A stretch of 64,000 nucleotides of DNA from Thiomonas sp. FB-6 (GCF_000377645.1 NZ_KB898481.1:38907-102906), one strand, 5' to 3'; shown: positions 51,124-63,458, counted from the stretch's first letter. Numbers and translations are program-made. Notes: generated by a model not told the origin, from the letters alone.

Positions 51124-52845
51124 TCAGTCGCCCGCGGCCGGCGCCATCACGCCGATGACGAACTCGCCGTGGGTGCCGCCTTGCTGCACCACGCGGTAGA
51201 ACAGTCGCGTGCCGTAGCGCGAGCACAGCTCCTGGCAAATATAGAGGCCCAGGCCCGTGCCGCGGCTGTCGGTGGTGAAAAAGGGCTCGAAGATCTGCGT
51301 GCGCAGCGTGGGGGCCACCAGCGGCCCGTCGTTGGCCACCGCCAGTTCGCGCAGGCGCGGGCCGCCGCGCAGCGAGATGCGGATGGCGCCCGGGCCGCCG
51401 CTGGCGAAGCGCTGGGCGTTGCCGAGCAGGTTGACGATCACGCGGCGCAGCTGCTGGGGGTCGAACTCCAGCGTGGCCTGCGCGTCCTGCGCCTCCAGCA
51501 CGATGCGCCCGGGCGCGTCCGCGTCGAATTCCGCCACCAGTTCGCGCAGCATGCGCATGGGTTGCAGCACCACCGGCGAGCGCGTGCCCGAGCGTCCCAG
51601 GTCGAGCACGTCCTCGACGATGCGGTTGAGCCGGTCCACGTTCTGCGAGATCAGCTCGGACATGCGCATGCGCTGGGTTTCGCTCAGGCCGTGTTCGGCG
51701 GCCAGCTCGTTGGCGTGCGCGATGGCCCCCAACGGGTTGCGGATCTCGTGCGCGAGCGCGGCCACCAGGCGGCCCAGCGCCGCCAGCTTGTCCTGCTGGA
51801 TCTGGTTGCCGATGTCGCGCATGTCCTGCACGAACACGACGTAGGCCGGCCCGCCCGGCAGGTGGCGCAGCGGCTGCACGCGGGCGCGCAGCTGCACCCC
51901 GTCGACGTTCTCGAACTGCAGGGGCGCGGCCGCGCGCACGCTGCCGGCGACCTCGCGCAGCCGGTCGCCCAGCGCCGCCAGCGCCGGGTCGGCGAAGTCC
52001 CAGGCGCCGGGCGCCAGATCCTCCGGCGTGCCCGGCAGGCCCAGCAGGTTCGCCGCCGCCGGGTTGGCGGCCTCCACGCGCATCCGGGCGTCGACCACCA
52101 GCACGCCGTCGGGATGCTCCAGCAGCACGTGTCGGTTGATGGCCAGTTGCCGGCCGGCACGGATCTCGCTGCTGCGCGCCCGCTGCTCCTGGCGCACCAG
52201 GCGCCGCGACAGCTGCCAGGCCAGCGTGCCCATCGCAAAATAGGCGGCGCCGACGAAGCCCGCCGCGAACAGCTGCAACTCGCTCCCGGTGGTCCAGCCC
52301 TGCAGCCCGGCCAGCGCCTGCCCCAGCAGCAGCAGGCTGACCGCGGCCGCGGTGGCCAGCGTGAAGCGCAGCGTGCCCCACACGCCGGCGGCGAGCACCG
52401 GCAGGGTGTAGCTCAGCACCAGTTCGTGCGCGGTCGGGCCGGCCAGCCACTGCAGCAGCGTGTAGGCCAGCAGGTCGAACAGCACGGCCGACAGCACCTG
52501 CCAGGCGAAGCCCCGCGTGGTCAGCAGGCTGAGCAGCCACTGGGCCAGCACGCCCAGCACGTACAGCGCGGCCACCGCCATGCCGATGCTGCCGCGGTGC
52601 TCCCCCAGTGCGTTCAGGATGAACCAGCCGAGCAGGATGCTGCCCATGACCAGGCGCGCCGCGCCCAGCACGCGGAAGGAGCGCACGCGTTCGCGCGAGG
52701 GCATGCTGCCGGCGATCAGGCGCGAGGCGAGGGAATCGGGCGAGCGCGGCTGGCGGCGCTCGAAGGCGAAGCCGCTGTCCGGGCCGGCCGCGTGCTCAGC
52801 CCGGCCGGGCATGTTCGGCGCAGCAGTAGGGGCGCTGCTGTGCAT
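51124..52845 (-). CDS. pilS: Membrane histidine kinase, PilS-like
   Basis: A 573-residue kinase with a variable N-terminus, about six membrane spans (about residues 60-210), a PAS domain (about 240-330), an H-box ALAHEIRNPLGAI (about residue 365) and an ATPase domain with NLLGNAQRFAS and RGTGLGLYICQELC. The ATG at 52845 overlaps the upstream small gene by 50 bases; the ATG at 52704 (47 residues shorter) would avoid this and still keep all spans. Paired with pilR. Confidence 0.9.
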   Translation of the reverse strand: MHSSAPTAAPNMPGRAEHAAGPDSGFAFERRQPRSPDSLASRLIAGSMPSRERVRSFRVLGAARLVMGSILLGWFILNALGEHRGSIGMAVAALYVLGVLAQWLLSLLTTRGFAWQVLSAVLFDLLAYTLLQWLAGPTAHELVLSYTLPVLAAGVWGTLRFTLATAAAVSLLLLGQALAGLQGWTTGSELQLFAAGFVGAAYFAMGTLAWQLSRRLVRQEQRARSSEIRAGRQLAINRHVLLEHPDGVLVVDARMRVEAANPAAANLLGLPGTPEDLAPGAWDFADPALAALGDRLREVAGSVRAAAPLQFENVDGVQLRARVQPLRHLPGGPAYVVFVQDMRDIGNQIQQDKLAALGRLVAALAHEIRNPLGAIAHANELAAEHGLSETQRMRMSELISQNVDRLNRIVEDVLDLGRSGTRSPVVLQPMRMLRELVAEFDADAPGRIVLEAQDAQATLEFDPQQLRRVIVNLLGNAQRFASGGPGAIRISLRGGPRLRELAVANDGPLVAPTLRTQIFEPFFTTDSRGTGLGLYICQELCSRYGTRLFYRVVQQGGTHGEFVIGVMAPAAGD

Positions 52846-53023
52846 CCCACACGCAGCGGCTGGCCGGCACGTTGACTCCGCAGCGCGTGCATGCGTGCAT
52901 TGGCTCCGGCGCGCTCAGGCGTTGCGCCTTGCGCTGTTGGTGCGAGGCTTGCTGCGACGCACGGTTCTTCTTGTGCAGCATCAGCACCACGATTACGACG
53001 ATGAAAATCAGCAGGTATTTCAT
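52796..53023 (-). CDS. Small PP0621-like membrane protein with cysteine cluster
   Basis: A 75-residue protein: one N-terminal membrane span (residues 2-16), a basic Gln-rich linker and a C-terminal zinc-ribbon-like cysteine group (CTRCG, CVWD, YCCAEH). Small proteins of this layout lie upstream of pilS in many betaproteobacteria and pseudomonads; role unknown. It lies 9 bases after the YpjD-like gene and overlaps the annotated pilS start. Confidence 0.8.
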   Translation of the reverse strand: MKYLLIFIVVIVVLMLHKKNRASQQASHQQRKAQRLSAPEPMHACTRCGVNVPASRCVWDAQQRPYCCAEHARPG

Positions 53024-53032
53024 CGTGCGCTC

Positions 53033-53854
53033 TCAGCGGTGCAGGATGACCTGGAGCACGAAACGCGAGCCCACGTAGCTCAGCAGCAGCAGCGCCGAGC
53101 CGGAGAACAGCCAGCGCAGCGCGCGGCGCCCCCGCCAGCCCAGCACCCGGCGCCCGGTCAGCAGCACCGCGAACAGCAGCCACGAGGCCACGCCGAACAC
53201 CGTCTGGTGGTTGAACTCGAAGGGCCGGCCGAACAGGCGTGTGCTGAACAGCGCGGCGAACACCAGCGCGGCGGTGAGCAGCACGAAACCCAGCGCGGCC
53301 AGGCGGAACGTGAGTTTTTCCAGGGTCAGCAGCGGCAGCGCCGGGCCCAGGCCGGCCAGCCCCGGGCGGCGCTGGTGCAGCGCGCGCTCGGCCGACCACA
53401 GCATGGCGCCGTGCAGCACCGCGGCGCCGAACAGCCCGTAGGCGGCGATGCCCATGGCCCAGTGCAGAGAAAAGGCGATGCCGGCTCCCGGCGGCGCCAG
53501 GCGGTAGGGCGGGAAGAACCAGGTCAGCAGCAGCGAGATGGCGGCCAGCAGGCAGATCCACGAGCGCAGGCCCTGCAGCGGGTAGTAAAGACTTTCCACC
53601 CAGTACACGGCGGCCACCAGCCAGAAGGTCAGCGACAGCGCGGGAGCGAAGCCGAAATCGGGCTCGTGCATGCCCTCCAGCACCAGCGCGAAGGTGCCGG
53701 CATGGGCCAGCCAGGCCAGCAGCATGGCCAGCGACGACAGATCACGCCCGGGCAGGGGCCTGGCCGCGCGCTGCACGGGCAGCACCCGCGGGCGGCCCAG
53801 GAACGCCGCCAACAGGTACAGTGCGAAGGCCAGGCCGTTGACTAAAATCCACAT
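53033..53854 (-). CDS. CcsA/YpjD-like inner-membrane protein
   Basis: A 273-residue protein with about eight membrane spans and the cytochrome c assembly signature LHWAMGIAAYGLFGAAVLHG, with further conserved His and Trp residues (FEFNHQTVFGVASW). CcsA proteins handle heme for cytochrome c; the YpjD branch beside ffh has no proven role. Divergent from ffh with 97 bases between, an arrangement conserved from E. coli to betaproteobacteria. Confidence 0.85.
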   Translation of the reverse strand: MWILVNGLAFALYLLAAFLGRPRVLPVQRAARPLPGRDLSSLAMLLAWLAHAGTFALVLEGMHEPDFGFAPALSLTFWLVAAVYWVESLYYPLQGLRSWICLLAAISLLLTWFFPPYRLAPPGAGIAFSLHWAMGIAAYGLFGAAVLHGAMLWSAERALHQRRPGLAGLGPALPLLTLEKLTFRLAALGFVLLTAALVFAALFSTRLFGRPFEFNHQTVFGVASWLLFAVLLTGRRVLGWRGRRALRWLFSGSALLLLSYVGSRFVLQVILHR

Positions 53855-53951
53855 GTTTCAAGTTTAACCGAGCCTTCCCGCCGGCAAGCCGGGCCGGTCC
53901 AGGTTCCGCGGTGCCGCCCGGCGCCGCACGGCATCTTCGGGTCTCCACCTC

Positions 53952-55313
53952 ATGTTGAACAACCTCAGCCAGCGTCTGTCCCAGGTCGTCAAGACCGTGC
54001 GCGGACAGGCCCGCATCACCGAATCCAACGTCGCCGACATGCTGCGCGAGGTGCGCCTGGCGCTGCTCGAGGCCGACGTGGCGCTGCCCGTGGTGCGCGA
54101 GTTCACCCAGCACGTGAAGGAACGCGCGCTGGGCCAGGAGGTGGTGGGTTCGCTCAGCCCAGGGCAGGCCCTGGTGGGCGTGGTGCACAAGGAGCTGGCC
54201 GCGCTCATGGGCAGCGGCCAGGCGGGGCTGAACCTGGCGGTGCAACCGCCCGCGGTGGTGCTGATGGCCGGCCTGCAGGGCGCGGGCAAGACCACCACCA
54301 CGGCCAAGCTGGCCAAGTGGCTGGTCGAGCGCCAGCGCAAGAAGGTGCTGACCGTGTCGGCCGACGTGTACCGGCCGGCGGCCATCGAGCAGTTGCGCAG
54401 CGTCACCGCGCAGGCCGGCGCCGAGTTTCTCGAGTCCTCCCCCGAGGAAAAGCCCCTGGACATCGCCCGGCGCGCGCTGGCCTACGCGCGCGCCCACCAC
54501 GTCGAGGTGCTGCTGGTGGACACCGCCGGGCGCCTGGCGGTGGACGAGCAGATGATGCGCGAGATCCGCGAACTGCACGAAGCCCTCGACCCGGTGGAGA
54601 CGCTGTTCGTGGTCGATGCGATGCAGGGCCAGGACGCGCTGGGCACCGCGCGCGCCTTCCACGACGCCCTGGCGCTGACCGGCGTGGTGCTGACCAAGCT
54701 CGACGGCGATGCGCGCGGCGGCGCGGCGCTGTCGGTGCACCACGTCACCGGAGCGCCGATCAAGTTCGCCGGGGTGTCGGAGAAGATCGACGGCCTGGAG
54801 GCCTTCGACCCGCAACGCATGGCCGACCGCATCCTCGGCATGGGCGACGTGCTGGCGCTGGTGGAGCAGGCGCAGCGCCACGTCGACGTGCAAGCCGCCG
54901 AGAAGCTGGCGAAGAAGGTCAAGTCGGGCGAGCAGTTCGACCTCGACGATTTCCTCGTGCAGTTGCAGCAGATGAACAAGATGGGCGGCCTGCAGGGCAT
55001 GCTCGACAAGCTGCCGGCCGAGCTGCAGGCGCGCGCCGGGCAGGCCGACATGGACAAGGCCGCGCGCGACGTACGGCGCATGCAGGGCATCATCTGCTCG
55101 ATGACCGCGCTGGAGCGCCGCAAGCCCGACCTGATCAAGGCCTCGCGCAAGCGGCGCATCGCCACCGGCGCCGGAGTGGCCGTGCAGGAGGTCAACCGCC
55201 TGCTCGGTCAGTACGAACAGATGCGCGACATGATGAAGAAGATGAAGGGCGCGAAGATGTTCAAGATGATGCAGCGCATGGGCGGCGGGGCCGGCGGGCT
55301 GCTGCGCCGCTGA
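53952..55313 (+). CDS. ffh: Signal recognition particle protein Ffh
   Basis: Ffh with 4.5S RNA targets inner-membrane proteins to FtsY and SecYEG. The 453-residue protein has the N domain (residues 1-95), GTPase G domain with G1 GLQGAGKTTTTAKLA (about 106-120), DTAGRLAVDEQ, TKLDGDARGGAAL, and the Met-rich M domain (MMKKMKGAKMFKMMQRMGGG) that binds signal sequences and RNA. It is monocistronic; its promoter must lie in the 97-base divergent gap. Confidence 0.96.
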   Translation: MLNNLSQRLSQVVKTVRGQARITESNVADMLREVRLALLEADVALPVVREFTQHVKERALGQEVVGSLSPGQALVGVVHKELAALMGSGQAGLNLAVQPPAVVLMAGLQGAGKTTTTAKLAKWLVERQRKKVLTVSADVYRPAAIEQLRSVTAQAGAEFLESSPEEKPLDIARRALAYARAHHVEVLLVDTAGRLAVDEQMMREIRELHEALDPVETLFVVDAMQGQDALGTARAFHDALALTGVVLTKLDGDARGGAALSVHHVTGAPIKFAGVSEKIDGLEAFDPQRMADRILGMGDVLALVEQAQRHVDVQAAEKLAKKVKSGEQFDLDDFLVQLQQMNKMGGLQGMLDKLPAELQARAGQADMDKAARDVRRMQGIICSMTALERRKPDLIKASRKRRIATGAGVAVQEVNRLLGQYEQMRDMMKKMKGAKMFKMMQRMGGGAGGLLRR

Positions 55314-55363
55314 GCGCCGCGCGCGCCGCCGCCGCGCGCGGCCCCTGCACCGTGCCGCGGGGA

Positions 55364-56077
55364 TCAGCGCGGGGCGCTCGCGGGCCGGGCCGGCAGCGCC
55401 TCGGCCAGCAGCGGGGCGCGCACCTGCCATTGCCCGCTGGCCGCCAGCACCGCGTCGGGGTAGGCTGCGCGCCCGCGCGAACCGTTGTAGCGCCCCAGCG
55501 CGTAGAACAGGCTGCCGTGCTCCTCGTCCAGGTAGTGGCGCAGGATCACGCAGCCGTAGCGCAGGTTCACCCGCATGCGAAACAGCGCCATCTTGTCGCC
55601 GTTGCCGATCTGACGGGTCCAGAACGGCATCACCTGCATCAGCCCCAGCGCCCCGACGGGCGAGATGGCGTATTTGTTGAAGCCGCTCTCCACCTGGATC
55701 AGGCCCAGCACGAGCGAGGGCTGCAGGCCGGCGCGGGTGGCCTCGTACCAGATGGTGCGAAGCAGCGCATGTCGGGCGTTCATGTCCGGGATGCGCTTGC
55801 GCAGGCGCGAGGATTCGGTGGCCAGCCACAGCAGGTAGCGCACCAGCTTGCGCGGGTCGTGGAAATGCGGGACCGGCGGCGCCTCGTCGGAGATCTGCGC
55901 GGCCAGGGCCAGGCGCACGGCGTCGGACAGAGCCTCCTCGCGCTGCGCCCCGGCCCAGGCGCTTGCCGTGGCGAGCTGGGCCGCCAGCAGCAGCGCGGCG
56001 GCGGCGCGGCGGGCCAGGCGGACCGGCCGGCCCGGGGGGCTGGACACCGCGCCGCGCGGCGGCCGCAGGGACTTCAC
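55364..56077 (-). CDS. Lytic transglycosylase, SLT domain
   Basis: A 237-residue exported protein: Arg-rich N-terminus, a hydrophobic signal core (about 25-42, cleavage near AWA), then an SLT domain with the catalytic Glu130 in IQVESGFNKYA, SPVGALGLMQVMPFW and YALGRYNGSRG motifs. It cleaves the MurNAc-GlcNAc bond of peptidoglycan with 1,6-anhydro ring formation, producing AmpD's substrates. It converges on ffh and lies 16 bases downstream of proS. Confidence 0.9.
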   Translation of the reverse strand: MKSLRPPRGAVSSPPGRPVRLARRAAAALLLAAQLATASAWAGAQREEALSDAVRLALAAQISDEAPPVPHFHDPRKLVRYLLWLATESSRLRKRIPDMNARHALLRTIWYEATRAGLQPSLVLGLIQVESGFNKYAISPVGALGLMQVMPFWTRQIGNGDKMALFRMRVNLRYGCVILRHYLDEEHGSLFYALGRYNGSRGRAAYPDAVLAASGQWQVRAPLLAEALPARPASAPR

Positions 56078-56093
56078 GGCAGGGCCGGCCGGC

Positions 56094-57815
56094 TCAGCGC
56101 CGCGAGCGCGAGCGCAGCAGCTGCAGCACCTCGCCGCGCGCCACGCTGGTGGCCGCCTCGTCGCGGCGGTGCTGGTATTCCAGGGTCTGCGCGGCCAGGC
56201 CGCGGTCGGACACCACCAGGCGGTGCGGCACGCCGATGAGCTCCCAGTCGGCGAACATCGCGCCGGGGCGCAGCCCGCGGTCGTCGAGGACGGCGTCGAA
56301 ACCGGCCCCCTGCAGTTCGGCCAGCAGCACTTCGGCGGCCTCCCGCACGGCAGGGCTGCGGTCCATGCCGATCGGGCAGACCACGACCTCGAAGGGAGCC
56401 AGCGCGTCGGGCCAGATCATGCCGCGGGCGTCGTGGTTCTGCTCGATGCAGGCGCCCAGGATGCGGGTGATGCCGATGCCGTAGCAACCCATCTCCAGCG
56501 GCCGGGACTTGCCGGCTTCGTCGATGTAGTTCGCCTGCAGCGCGTCCGAGTACTTGGTGCCCAGGTAGAACACGTGGCCCACCTCGATGCCGCGGCACAT
56601 GGCCAGGCGCCCCCGGCCGTCCGGGCTGGGGTCGCCCTCGACCACGTTGCGGATGTCGGCGACCTCCGGCTCGGGCAGGTCGCGGCCCCAGTTGACCCCG
56701 GTGTAATGGAAGTCCGGCTGGTTGGCGCCGACCACGAAGTCGTGCATGTTGGCCACGGTACGGTCGGCGATCACGCGCAGCGGCCGGCGCGTGCCGATGG
56801 GTCCGATGAAGCCCGGGCGGCAGCCGAACCACTCGACGATCTCCTCCTCGGTGGCCATGCGCGCCTCGGCCAGTCCGGCCAGCTTGCCCACCTTGACCTC
56901 GTTGACGGCGTGGTCGCCACGCACCAGCAGCAGCACCAGCTGGGTGCCGGCCTCGCCGTCGGTGGCCAGCACCACCGACTTGACCGTGGCTTGCAGCGCG
57001 ATACCCAGCAGCTCGGCGACTTCCTCGCACTTGCCGGCGGCCGGCGTGGGCGTGCGCTCCAGCGCCTTGCCCGGCGCCGCGCGCTGGCTCAGCAGCGGCA
57101 GGGCCTCGGCCTTTTCCACGTTGGCCGCGTAGTCCGACTCGGGGCTGTAGGCGATGGCGTCCTCGCCGGTGTCGGCGATGACGTGGAACTCATGGCTGAG
57201 CGAGCCGCCGATGGCGCCCGAATCCGCCGCCACGGCGCGGAACTCGAAGCCGAAACGCTCGAAGATGCGCCGGTAGGCCTCGTACATGGCCTCGTAGCTG
57301 CGCTGCGCGGCTTCGCGGTCGCGGTCGAAGGAATAGGCGTCCTTCATCGTGAATTCGCGCGCGCGCATCACCCCGAAACGCGGCCGGCGCTCGTCGCGGA
57401 ACTTGGTCTGGATGTGGTAGAAGTTCACCGGCAGCTGGCGCCAGGAGCGCAGCTCGGCGCGCGCGATGTCGGTGATCACCTCCTCCGACGTGGGCTGCAT
57501 GACGAAGTCGCGCTGGTGGCGGTCCTTCATGCGCAGCAGTTCGGGGCCGAACTTGTCCCAGCGGCCCGATTCCTGCCACAACTCGGCCGGCTGCACCACC
57601 GGCATCAGCAGCTCGATCGCGCCGGCGCGGTTCATTTCCTCGCGCACGATGGCCTCCACCTTGCGCAGGCTGCGCAGGCCCAGCGGCATGTAGGTGTACA
57701 GCCCCGCGGCGAGCTTGCGGATCATGCCGGCGCGCAGCATCAGCGCCTGGCTGGCCACGTCGGCATCGGCCGGGGCTTCTTTCTGGGTCGAGATGAAGAA
57801 TCGGGAAGCGCGCAT
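56094..57815 (-). CDS. proS: Prolyl-tRNA synthetase, bacterial type with editing domain
   Basis: ProS charges tRNA-Pro. The 573-residue class II enzyme has motif 1 ([21 protein letters not shown]), motif 2 ([19 protein letters not shown]), the inserted YbaK-like editing domain (about residues 230-385, with [10 protein letters not shown] and [11 protein letters not shown]), motif 3 ([18 protein letters not shown]) and the anticodon-binding C-terminus. It is divergent from rppH. The window also carries tRNA-Pro(CGG). Confidence 0.96.
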   Translation of the reverse strand: MRASRFFISTQKEAPADADVASQALMLRAGMIRKLAAGLYTYMPLGLRSLRKVEAIVREEMNRAGAIELLMPVVQPAELWQESGRWDKFGPELLRMKDRHQRDFVMQPTSEEVITDIARAELRSWRQLPVNFYHIQTKFRDERRPRFGVMRAREFTMKDAYSFDRDREAAQRSYEAMYEAYRRIFERFGFEFRAVAADSGAIGGSLSHEFHVIADTGEDAIAYSPESDYAANVEKAEALPLLSQRAAPGKALERTPTPAAGKCEEVAELLGIALQATVKSVVLATDGEAGTQLVLLLVRGDHAVNEVKVGKLAGLAEARMATEEEIVEWFGCRPGFIGPIGTRRPLRVIADRTVANMHDFVVGANQPDFHYTGVNWGRDLPEPEVADIRNVVEGDPSPDGRGRLAMCRGIEVGHVFYLGTKYSDALQANYIDEAGKSRPLEMGCYGIGITRILGACIEQNHDARGMIWPDALAPFEVVVCPIGMDRSPAVREAAEVLLAELQGAGFDAVLDDRGLRPGAMFADWELIGVPHRLVVSDRGLAAQTLEYQHRRDEAATSVARGEVLQLLRSRSRR

Positions 57816-57927
57816 GAAATCGGCGTGAGTGGATGGGGACGGGCAGGGCGTGAAGCCAGCATCGGCGCGCCTCGGGCGCCCGAGGGCCGAAGCCGCGCGG
57901 CGTGTAGGTCGCGGGCGCCGGCTTGCC

Positions 57928-57933
57928 TATAAT
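57928..57933 (+). promoter_or_regulatory. rppH -10 element
   Basis: A perfect TATAAT lies 35 bases before the rppH ATG in the 152-base divergent gap to proS. The matching -35 is weak (TAGGTC at 57905-57910, 17-base spacer), so activity may be modest or need an activator. Confidence 0.55.
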
Positions 57934-57967
57934 CAGAAGACATTCTAGAAGAACGGGGGCACTGGCC

Positions 57968-58534
57968 ATGTTGGATCGAGAGGGTTATCGTCCCAACGTC
58001 GGCATCATCCTGCTGAACCCCAGGAACCAGGTGTTCTGGGGCAAGCGCATCAGCGGCCATTCGTGGCAGTTCCCGCAGGGCGGAATCCATGCCGGCGAGA
58101 ACCCGGAACAGGCGATGTACCGGGAGTTGTTCGAGGAAGTGGGGCTGCGGCCCTGCCATGTGCATGTGCTCGGCCGCACTCGCAATTGGTTGCGTTACGA
58201 GGTTCCGCAGCAGTACCTGCGCCGCGATCACCGCGGCGTCTACAAGGGGCAGAAGCAGATCTGGTTCCTGCTTCGCCTGACCGGGCGCGACAGCGATGTG
58301 TGCTTGCGCGCCACAGACCATCCCGAGTTCGATGCATGGCGTTGGAACGATTACTGGGTCGCGCTGGACAGCGTGATCGAATTCAAGCGCGACGTGTACC
58401 AGCAGGCGCTGAGCGAACTGTCGCACCTGCTTCCGCGCACGGAGCCGCGCACGCGCTATCTGCGTGCCCATGTGCGCCATCAGCGCCACCAGGCGGAGCC
58501 ATCCGCGGTGCCGGCCGAGGCCAGCGGCGAATGA
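57968..58534 (+). CDS. rppH: RNA pyrophosphohydrolase
   Basis: RppH removes pyrophosphate from mRNA 5' ends, starting 5'-dependent decay. The 188-residue NUDIX protein has [27 protein letters not shown] and the box [20 protein letters not shown] (from residue 38) ending EVGL, then [14 protein letters not shown], all diagnostic. The C-terminal tail is basic and extended as usual in betaproteobacteria. Its stop overlaps the next ATG (ATGA). Confidence 0.95.
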   Translation: MLDREGYRPNVGIILLNPRNQVFWGKRISGHSWQFPQGGIHAGENPEQAMYRELFEEVGLRPCHVHVLGRTRNWLRYEVPQQYLRRDHRGVYKGQKQIWFLLRLTGRDSDVCLRATDHPEFDAWRWNDYWVALDSVIEFKRDVYQQALSELSHLLPRTEPRTRYLRAHVRHQRHQAEPSAVPAEASGE

Positions 58535-59094
58535 GCGCCGCCGCCCGGAGCGCGCGGTTGTGCGCGGCGCTGGCCTGCGCGCTCGGTGCGCTGCTGCCCG
58601 TGGCGGCCCAGGAAGCGCCAGGCGGCATCGAGGGCCTGCCCTCGCAGGGGCCGCAGGTCAAGCCCGGCGCCATCGTGCACTTTCCGGCCCAGGTTCCCGC
58701 GGACGACTCCGGCCTGGTCGAGGTGCCGCTTCCCTCGGCCTCGGGGGAGATGCGTTTCATGGTCGACCCGGGCAGCGTCAGCCGCGCAGAGCCCTCGCTG
58801 GTGCGCTACACCCTGGTCGCGCGCAGCCGCTCGGGCTACCGCAACATCAGCTACGAGGGCCTGAACTGCGACGACAACACCTGGCACATCTACGCGACCT
58901 GGGATGCCGCCGGCAAGCGCTGGGCAGCCAATGGCGACAAGACCTGGGTGCGTGCCAACGTGGTGTCCAATTCCGACGTGCACGGCGTGCTCGACCACGA
59001 CTACTGGTGCAAGGGCGCGATGGCCGCAGGCGATGCGAAGGAACTGATGCAGCGCCTGCGCAGCGGGCTGCAGCCTTACTTCGTCGCGCATTGA
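58531..59094 (+). CDS. CNP1-like exported protein
   Basis: A 187-residue protein with a signal peptide (core about residues 11-27, cleavage after VAA) and a CNP1-like domain: [40 protein letters not shown] and the C-terminal DYWCKG. Two cysteines (in LNCDDN and YWCKG) could form a periplasmic disulphide. The family is named for a Neisseria protein and has no known function. Translationally coupled to rppH by ATGA; a strong hairpin follows. Confidence 0.85.
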   Translation: MSAAARSARLCAALACALGALLPVAAQEAPGGIEGLPSQGPQVKPGAIVHFPAQVPADDSGLVEVPLPSASGEMRFMVDPGSVSRAEPSLVRYTLVARSRSGYRNISYEGLNCDDNTWHIYATWDAAGKRWAANGDKTWVRANVVSNSDVHGVLDHDYWCKGAMAAGDAKELMQRLRSGLQPYFVAH

Positions 59095-59095
59095 G

Positions 59096-59126
59096 GCCCG
59101 CCGGGCCTCGCCGAGGCCCGGCGGGC
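59096..59126. terminator. Perfect 14-base-pair hairpin between convergent genes
   Basis: GCCCGCCGGGCCTC pairs with GAGGCCCGGCGGGC around a GCC loop, directly between the convergent CNP1-like and proB genes. Neither side has a good T-run, so it may act as a bidirectional barrier or RNA 3'-end stabiliser rather than a classical terminator. Confidence 0.75.
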
Positions 59127-59143
59127 GCTGCCCGCGCGGGCCT

Positions 59144-61707
<2,564 letters not shown>

Positions 61708-61719
61708 TTCCTATGCTCC

Positions 61720-62031
61720 TCAAGCAGCGATGCTCTCGATGTGCAACTCGGTGAAATTCTGCCGGTGGCCCTGGTGCTTCTGATAGTGCTTGCGACGCCG
61801 CATCTTGAAGATGCGAATCTTCTCGCCACGACCGTGCGCCAGAACCTTGGCCTTCACCGCGGCCCCCGCAAGCAGCGGGGTCCCGAGCCGGGTGTCGGCG
61901 CCGTCGAATACGGCGAGCACCTGGTCGAGCACGATGTCCTGGCCAACGTCTGCGGCAATCTGTTCTACCTTGATCTTGTCGCCGGCAGCGACCTTGTACT
62001 GCTTGCCGCCGGTTTTTATGACCGCATACAT
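61720..62031 (-). CDS. rplU: 50S ribosomal protein L21
   Basis: L21 binds 23S rRNA. The 103-residue protein starts [20 protein letters not shown] and ends with the basic [16 protein letters not shown] segment. AGGAG precedes the ATG. It is first in the leftward rplU-rpmA-obgE-proB transcript, with an extended -10 promoter upstream and a leader of about 75 bases. Confidence 0.98.
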   Translation of the reverse strand: MYAVIKTGGKQYKVAAGDKIKVEQIAADVGQDIVLDQVLAVFDGADTRLGTPLLAGAAVKAKVLAHGRGEKIRIFKMRRRKHYQKHQGHRQNFTELHIESIAA

Positions 62032-62112
62032 GGGACAAACTCCTGAAAGAATGAAGCTGATTCGACTCCTTCCGGGCGCAGTGCTCGCGCAGGGCAGGGT
62101 GACGAACCGGGC

Positions 62113-62121
62113 ATCATAGCA
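62113..62121 (-). promoter_or_regulatory. rplU extended -10 promoter
   Basis: Read leftward, TGCTATGAT is an extended -10 (TGN plus TATGAT), 82 bases before the rplU ATG. The -35 region at 17-base spacing is weak (TGGGCG), which is common when an extended -10 is present. Confidence 0.65.
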
Positions 62122-62258
62122 GAGTCGGGCCCCGGCGCCCAGACGGGCCAGGCGATCCGGGCCCTCGTCGGCCAGTCCGGCCGTCGCGGCCGCGGCTCAT
62201 TAGAATTTCGAGGCTTTTTACCTCCCATCGTGTCGTTCCGCCAACCCGCACGCCGTTC

Positions 62259-63239
62259 GTGACCTCCTCCGCCTCGATTACGTCCATCCTCGCCCCCCTC
62301 TCCCAGGACATGCTGGAGGTCGACGCGTCGATCCGGCGGGCCCTGGCCTCCGAGGTGCCGCTGATCAGCGCCATCGGCAGCTACATCGTGGGCGCCGGCG
62401 GCAAGCGCCTGCGCCCGGCGCTGCTGCTGCTGGTGGCGCGTGCCCACGGCTACGCGGGCGAGCACCTGCATGATCTGGCGGCTGTGGTGGAAATGATCCA
62501 CACAGCCACGCTGCTGCACGACGACGTGGTCGACGAGTCCGAACTGCGCCGGGGGCGCCAGACCAGCAACGCCGCCTACGGCAACGCCGCCAGCGTGCTG
62601 TCGGGCGATTTCCTGTACTCGCGCTCCTTCCAGATGATGGTGGCCGCGGGCGAACTGCGCATCCTGCGGATCCTGGCCGACGCGACCAACGTGATCGCCG
62701 AGGGCGAGGTGCTGCAGCTGATGAACATGCACGACCCGGAAATCACCAGCGAACAGTACATGCGGGTGATCCACGACAAGACCGCCGCGCTGTTCGAGGC
62801 CGCCGCGCGCATCGGCGCGGTGCTCGCCGGCTGCGACGCCGCGGCTGAGCAGGGCGCGGCCGGCTACGGGCGCTCCATCGGCCTGGCCTTCCAGCTCATC
62901 GACGACGCGCTGGACTACAACGGCAACGCCGAGGAAATGGGCAAGAACGTCGGCGACGACCTGCGCGAGGGCAAGCCCACGCTGCCCCTGATCGTGGCCA
63001 TGCAGCGCGCGCAGGGCGAGCAGCGCGAACTCATCCAGCGCGCCATCCGCGAAGGCGACACCGACAGCCTGCCGAGCATCCTCGAGGTCGTGCGCTCCTG
63101 CGAGGCGCTGGACGAGGTCTACGCGGTGGCGCGCACCGAACTGAACAATGCCCGTGGCTTGGCGCAGGCCATGCCCGAGGGGCCCTTCCGGGACTCGCTG
63201 CTCGCGCTGTGCGACTACAGCCTGCAGCGCAATGCCTGA
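62259..63239 (+). CDS. ispB: Octaprenyl diphosphate synthase
   Basis: IspB builds the C40 side chain of ubiquinone from farnesyl diphosphate and isopentenyl diphosphate. The 326-residue all-helical protein has GAGGKRLRPALLLL, the first Asp-rich motif DDVVD (88-92) followed by RRGR, and the second in QLIDDALDYNG, with GKPTLPLIVAMQ. The start is a GTG at 62259. Divergent from rplU as in E. coli; TAGAAT at 62201-62206 is a possible -10. Product chain length is inferred. Confidence 0.94.
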   Translation: MTSSASITSILAPLSQDMLEVDASIRRALASEVPLISAIGSYIVGAGGKRLRPALLLLVARAHGYAGEHLHDLAAVVEMIHTATLLHDDVVDESELRRGRQTSNAAYGNAASVLSGDFLYSRSFQMMVAAGELRILRILADATNVIAEGEVLQLMNMHDPEITSEQYMRVIHDKTAALFEAAARIGAVLAGCDAAAEQGAAGYGRSIGLAFQLIDDALDYNGNAEEMGKNVGDDLREGKPTLPLIVAMQRAQGEQRELIQRAIREGDTDSLPSILEVVRSCEALDEVYAVARTELNNARGLAQAMPEGPFRDSLLALCDYSLQRNA

Positions 63240-63255
63240 GCGCTGCCTGCGCGCC

Positions 63256-63285
63256 TTGTCAGCGCTTCGCGCAGTCTGCTAGACT
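63256..63285 (+). promoter_or_regulatory. tRNA-Pro promoter
   Basis: TTGTCA at 63256-63261, an 18-base spacer and TAGACT at 63280-63285 with an upstream TGC (extended -10). A small palindrome, CAGTCT-GCT-AGACTG, covers the -10. It lies 70 bases before the tRNA. Confidence 0.65.
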
Positions 63286-63354
63286 GCTTGGCTTTCGTGC
63301 GCAGGCCCGGCCTGGGGGCGAAAATGCAGCGAAACTGCAAGGTGTACAAATTTT

Positions 63355-63431
63355 CGGGGTGTAGCTTAGCCTGGTAGAGCGCTACGTTCGGGACGTAGAG
63401 GCCGGAGGTTCGAATCCTCTCACCCCGACCA
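63355..63431 (+). tRNA. tRNA-Pro, anticodon CGG
   Basis: A complete 77-base cloverleaf: acceptor CGGGGTG with CACCCCG, D-arm AGCTTAGCCTGGTAGAGC, anticodon stem CTACG/CGTAG with loop TTCGGGA (anticodon CGG), T-arm with GGTTCGAATCC, discriminator A and encoded CCA. It reads the frequent CCG codon of this genome and its 3' part is the likely integration site for the element to the right. Confidence 0.97.
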
Positions 63432-63458
63432 GATTCTCTTGAGAAATCAAGAACTTGC

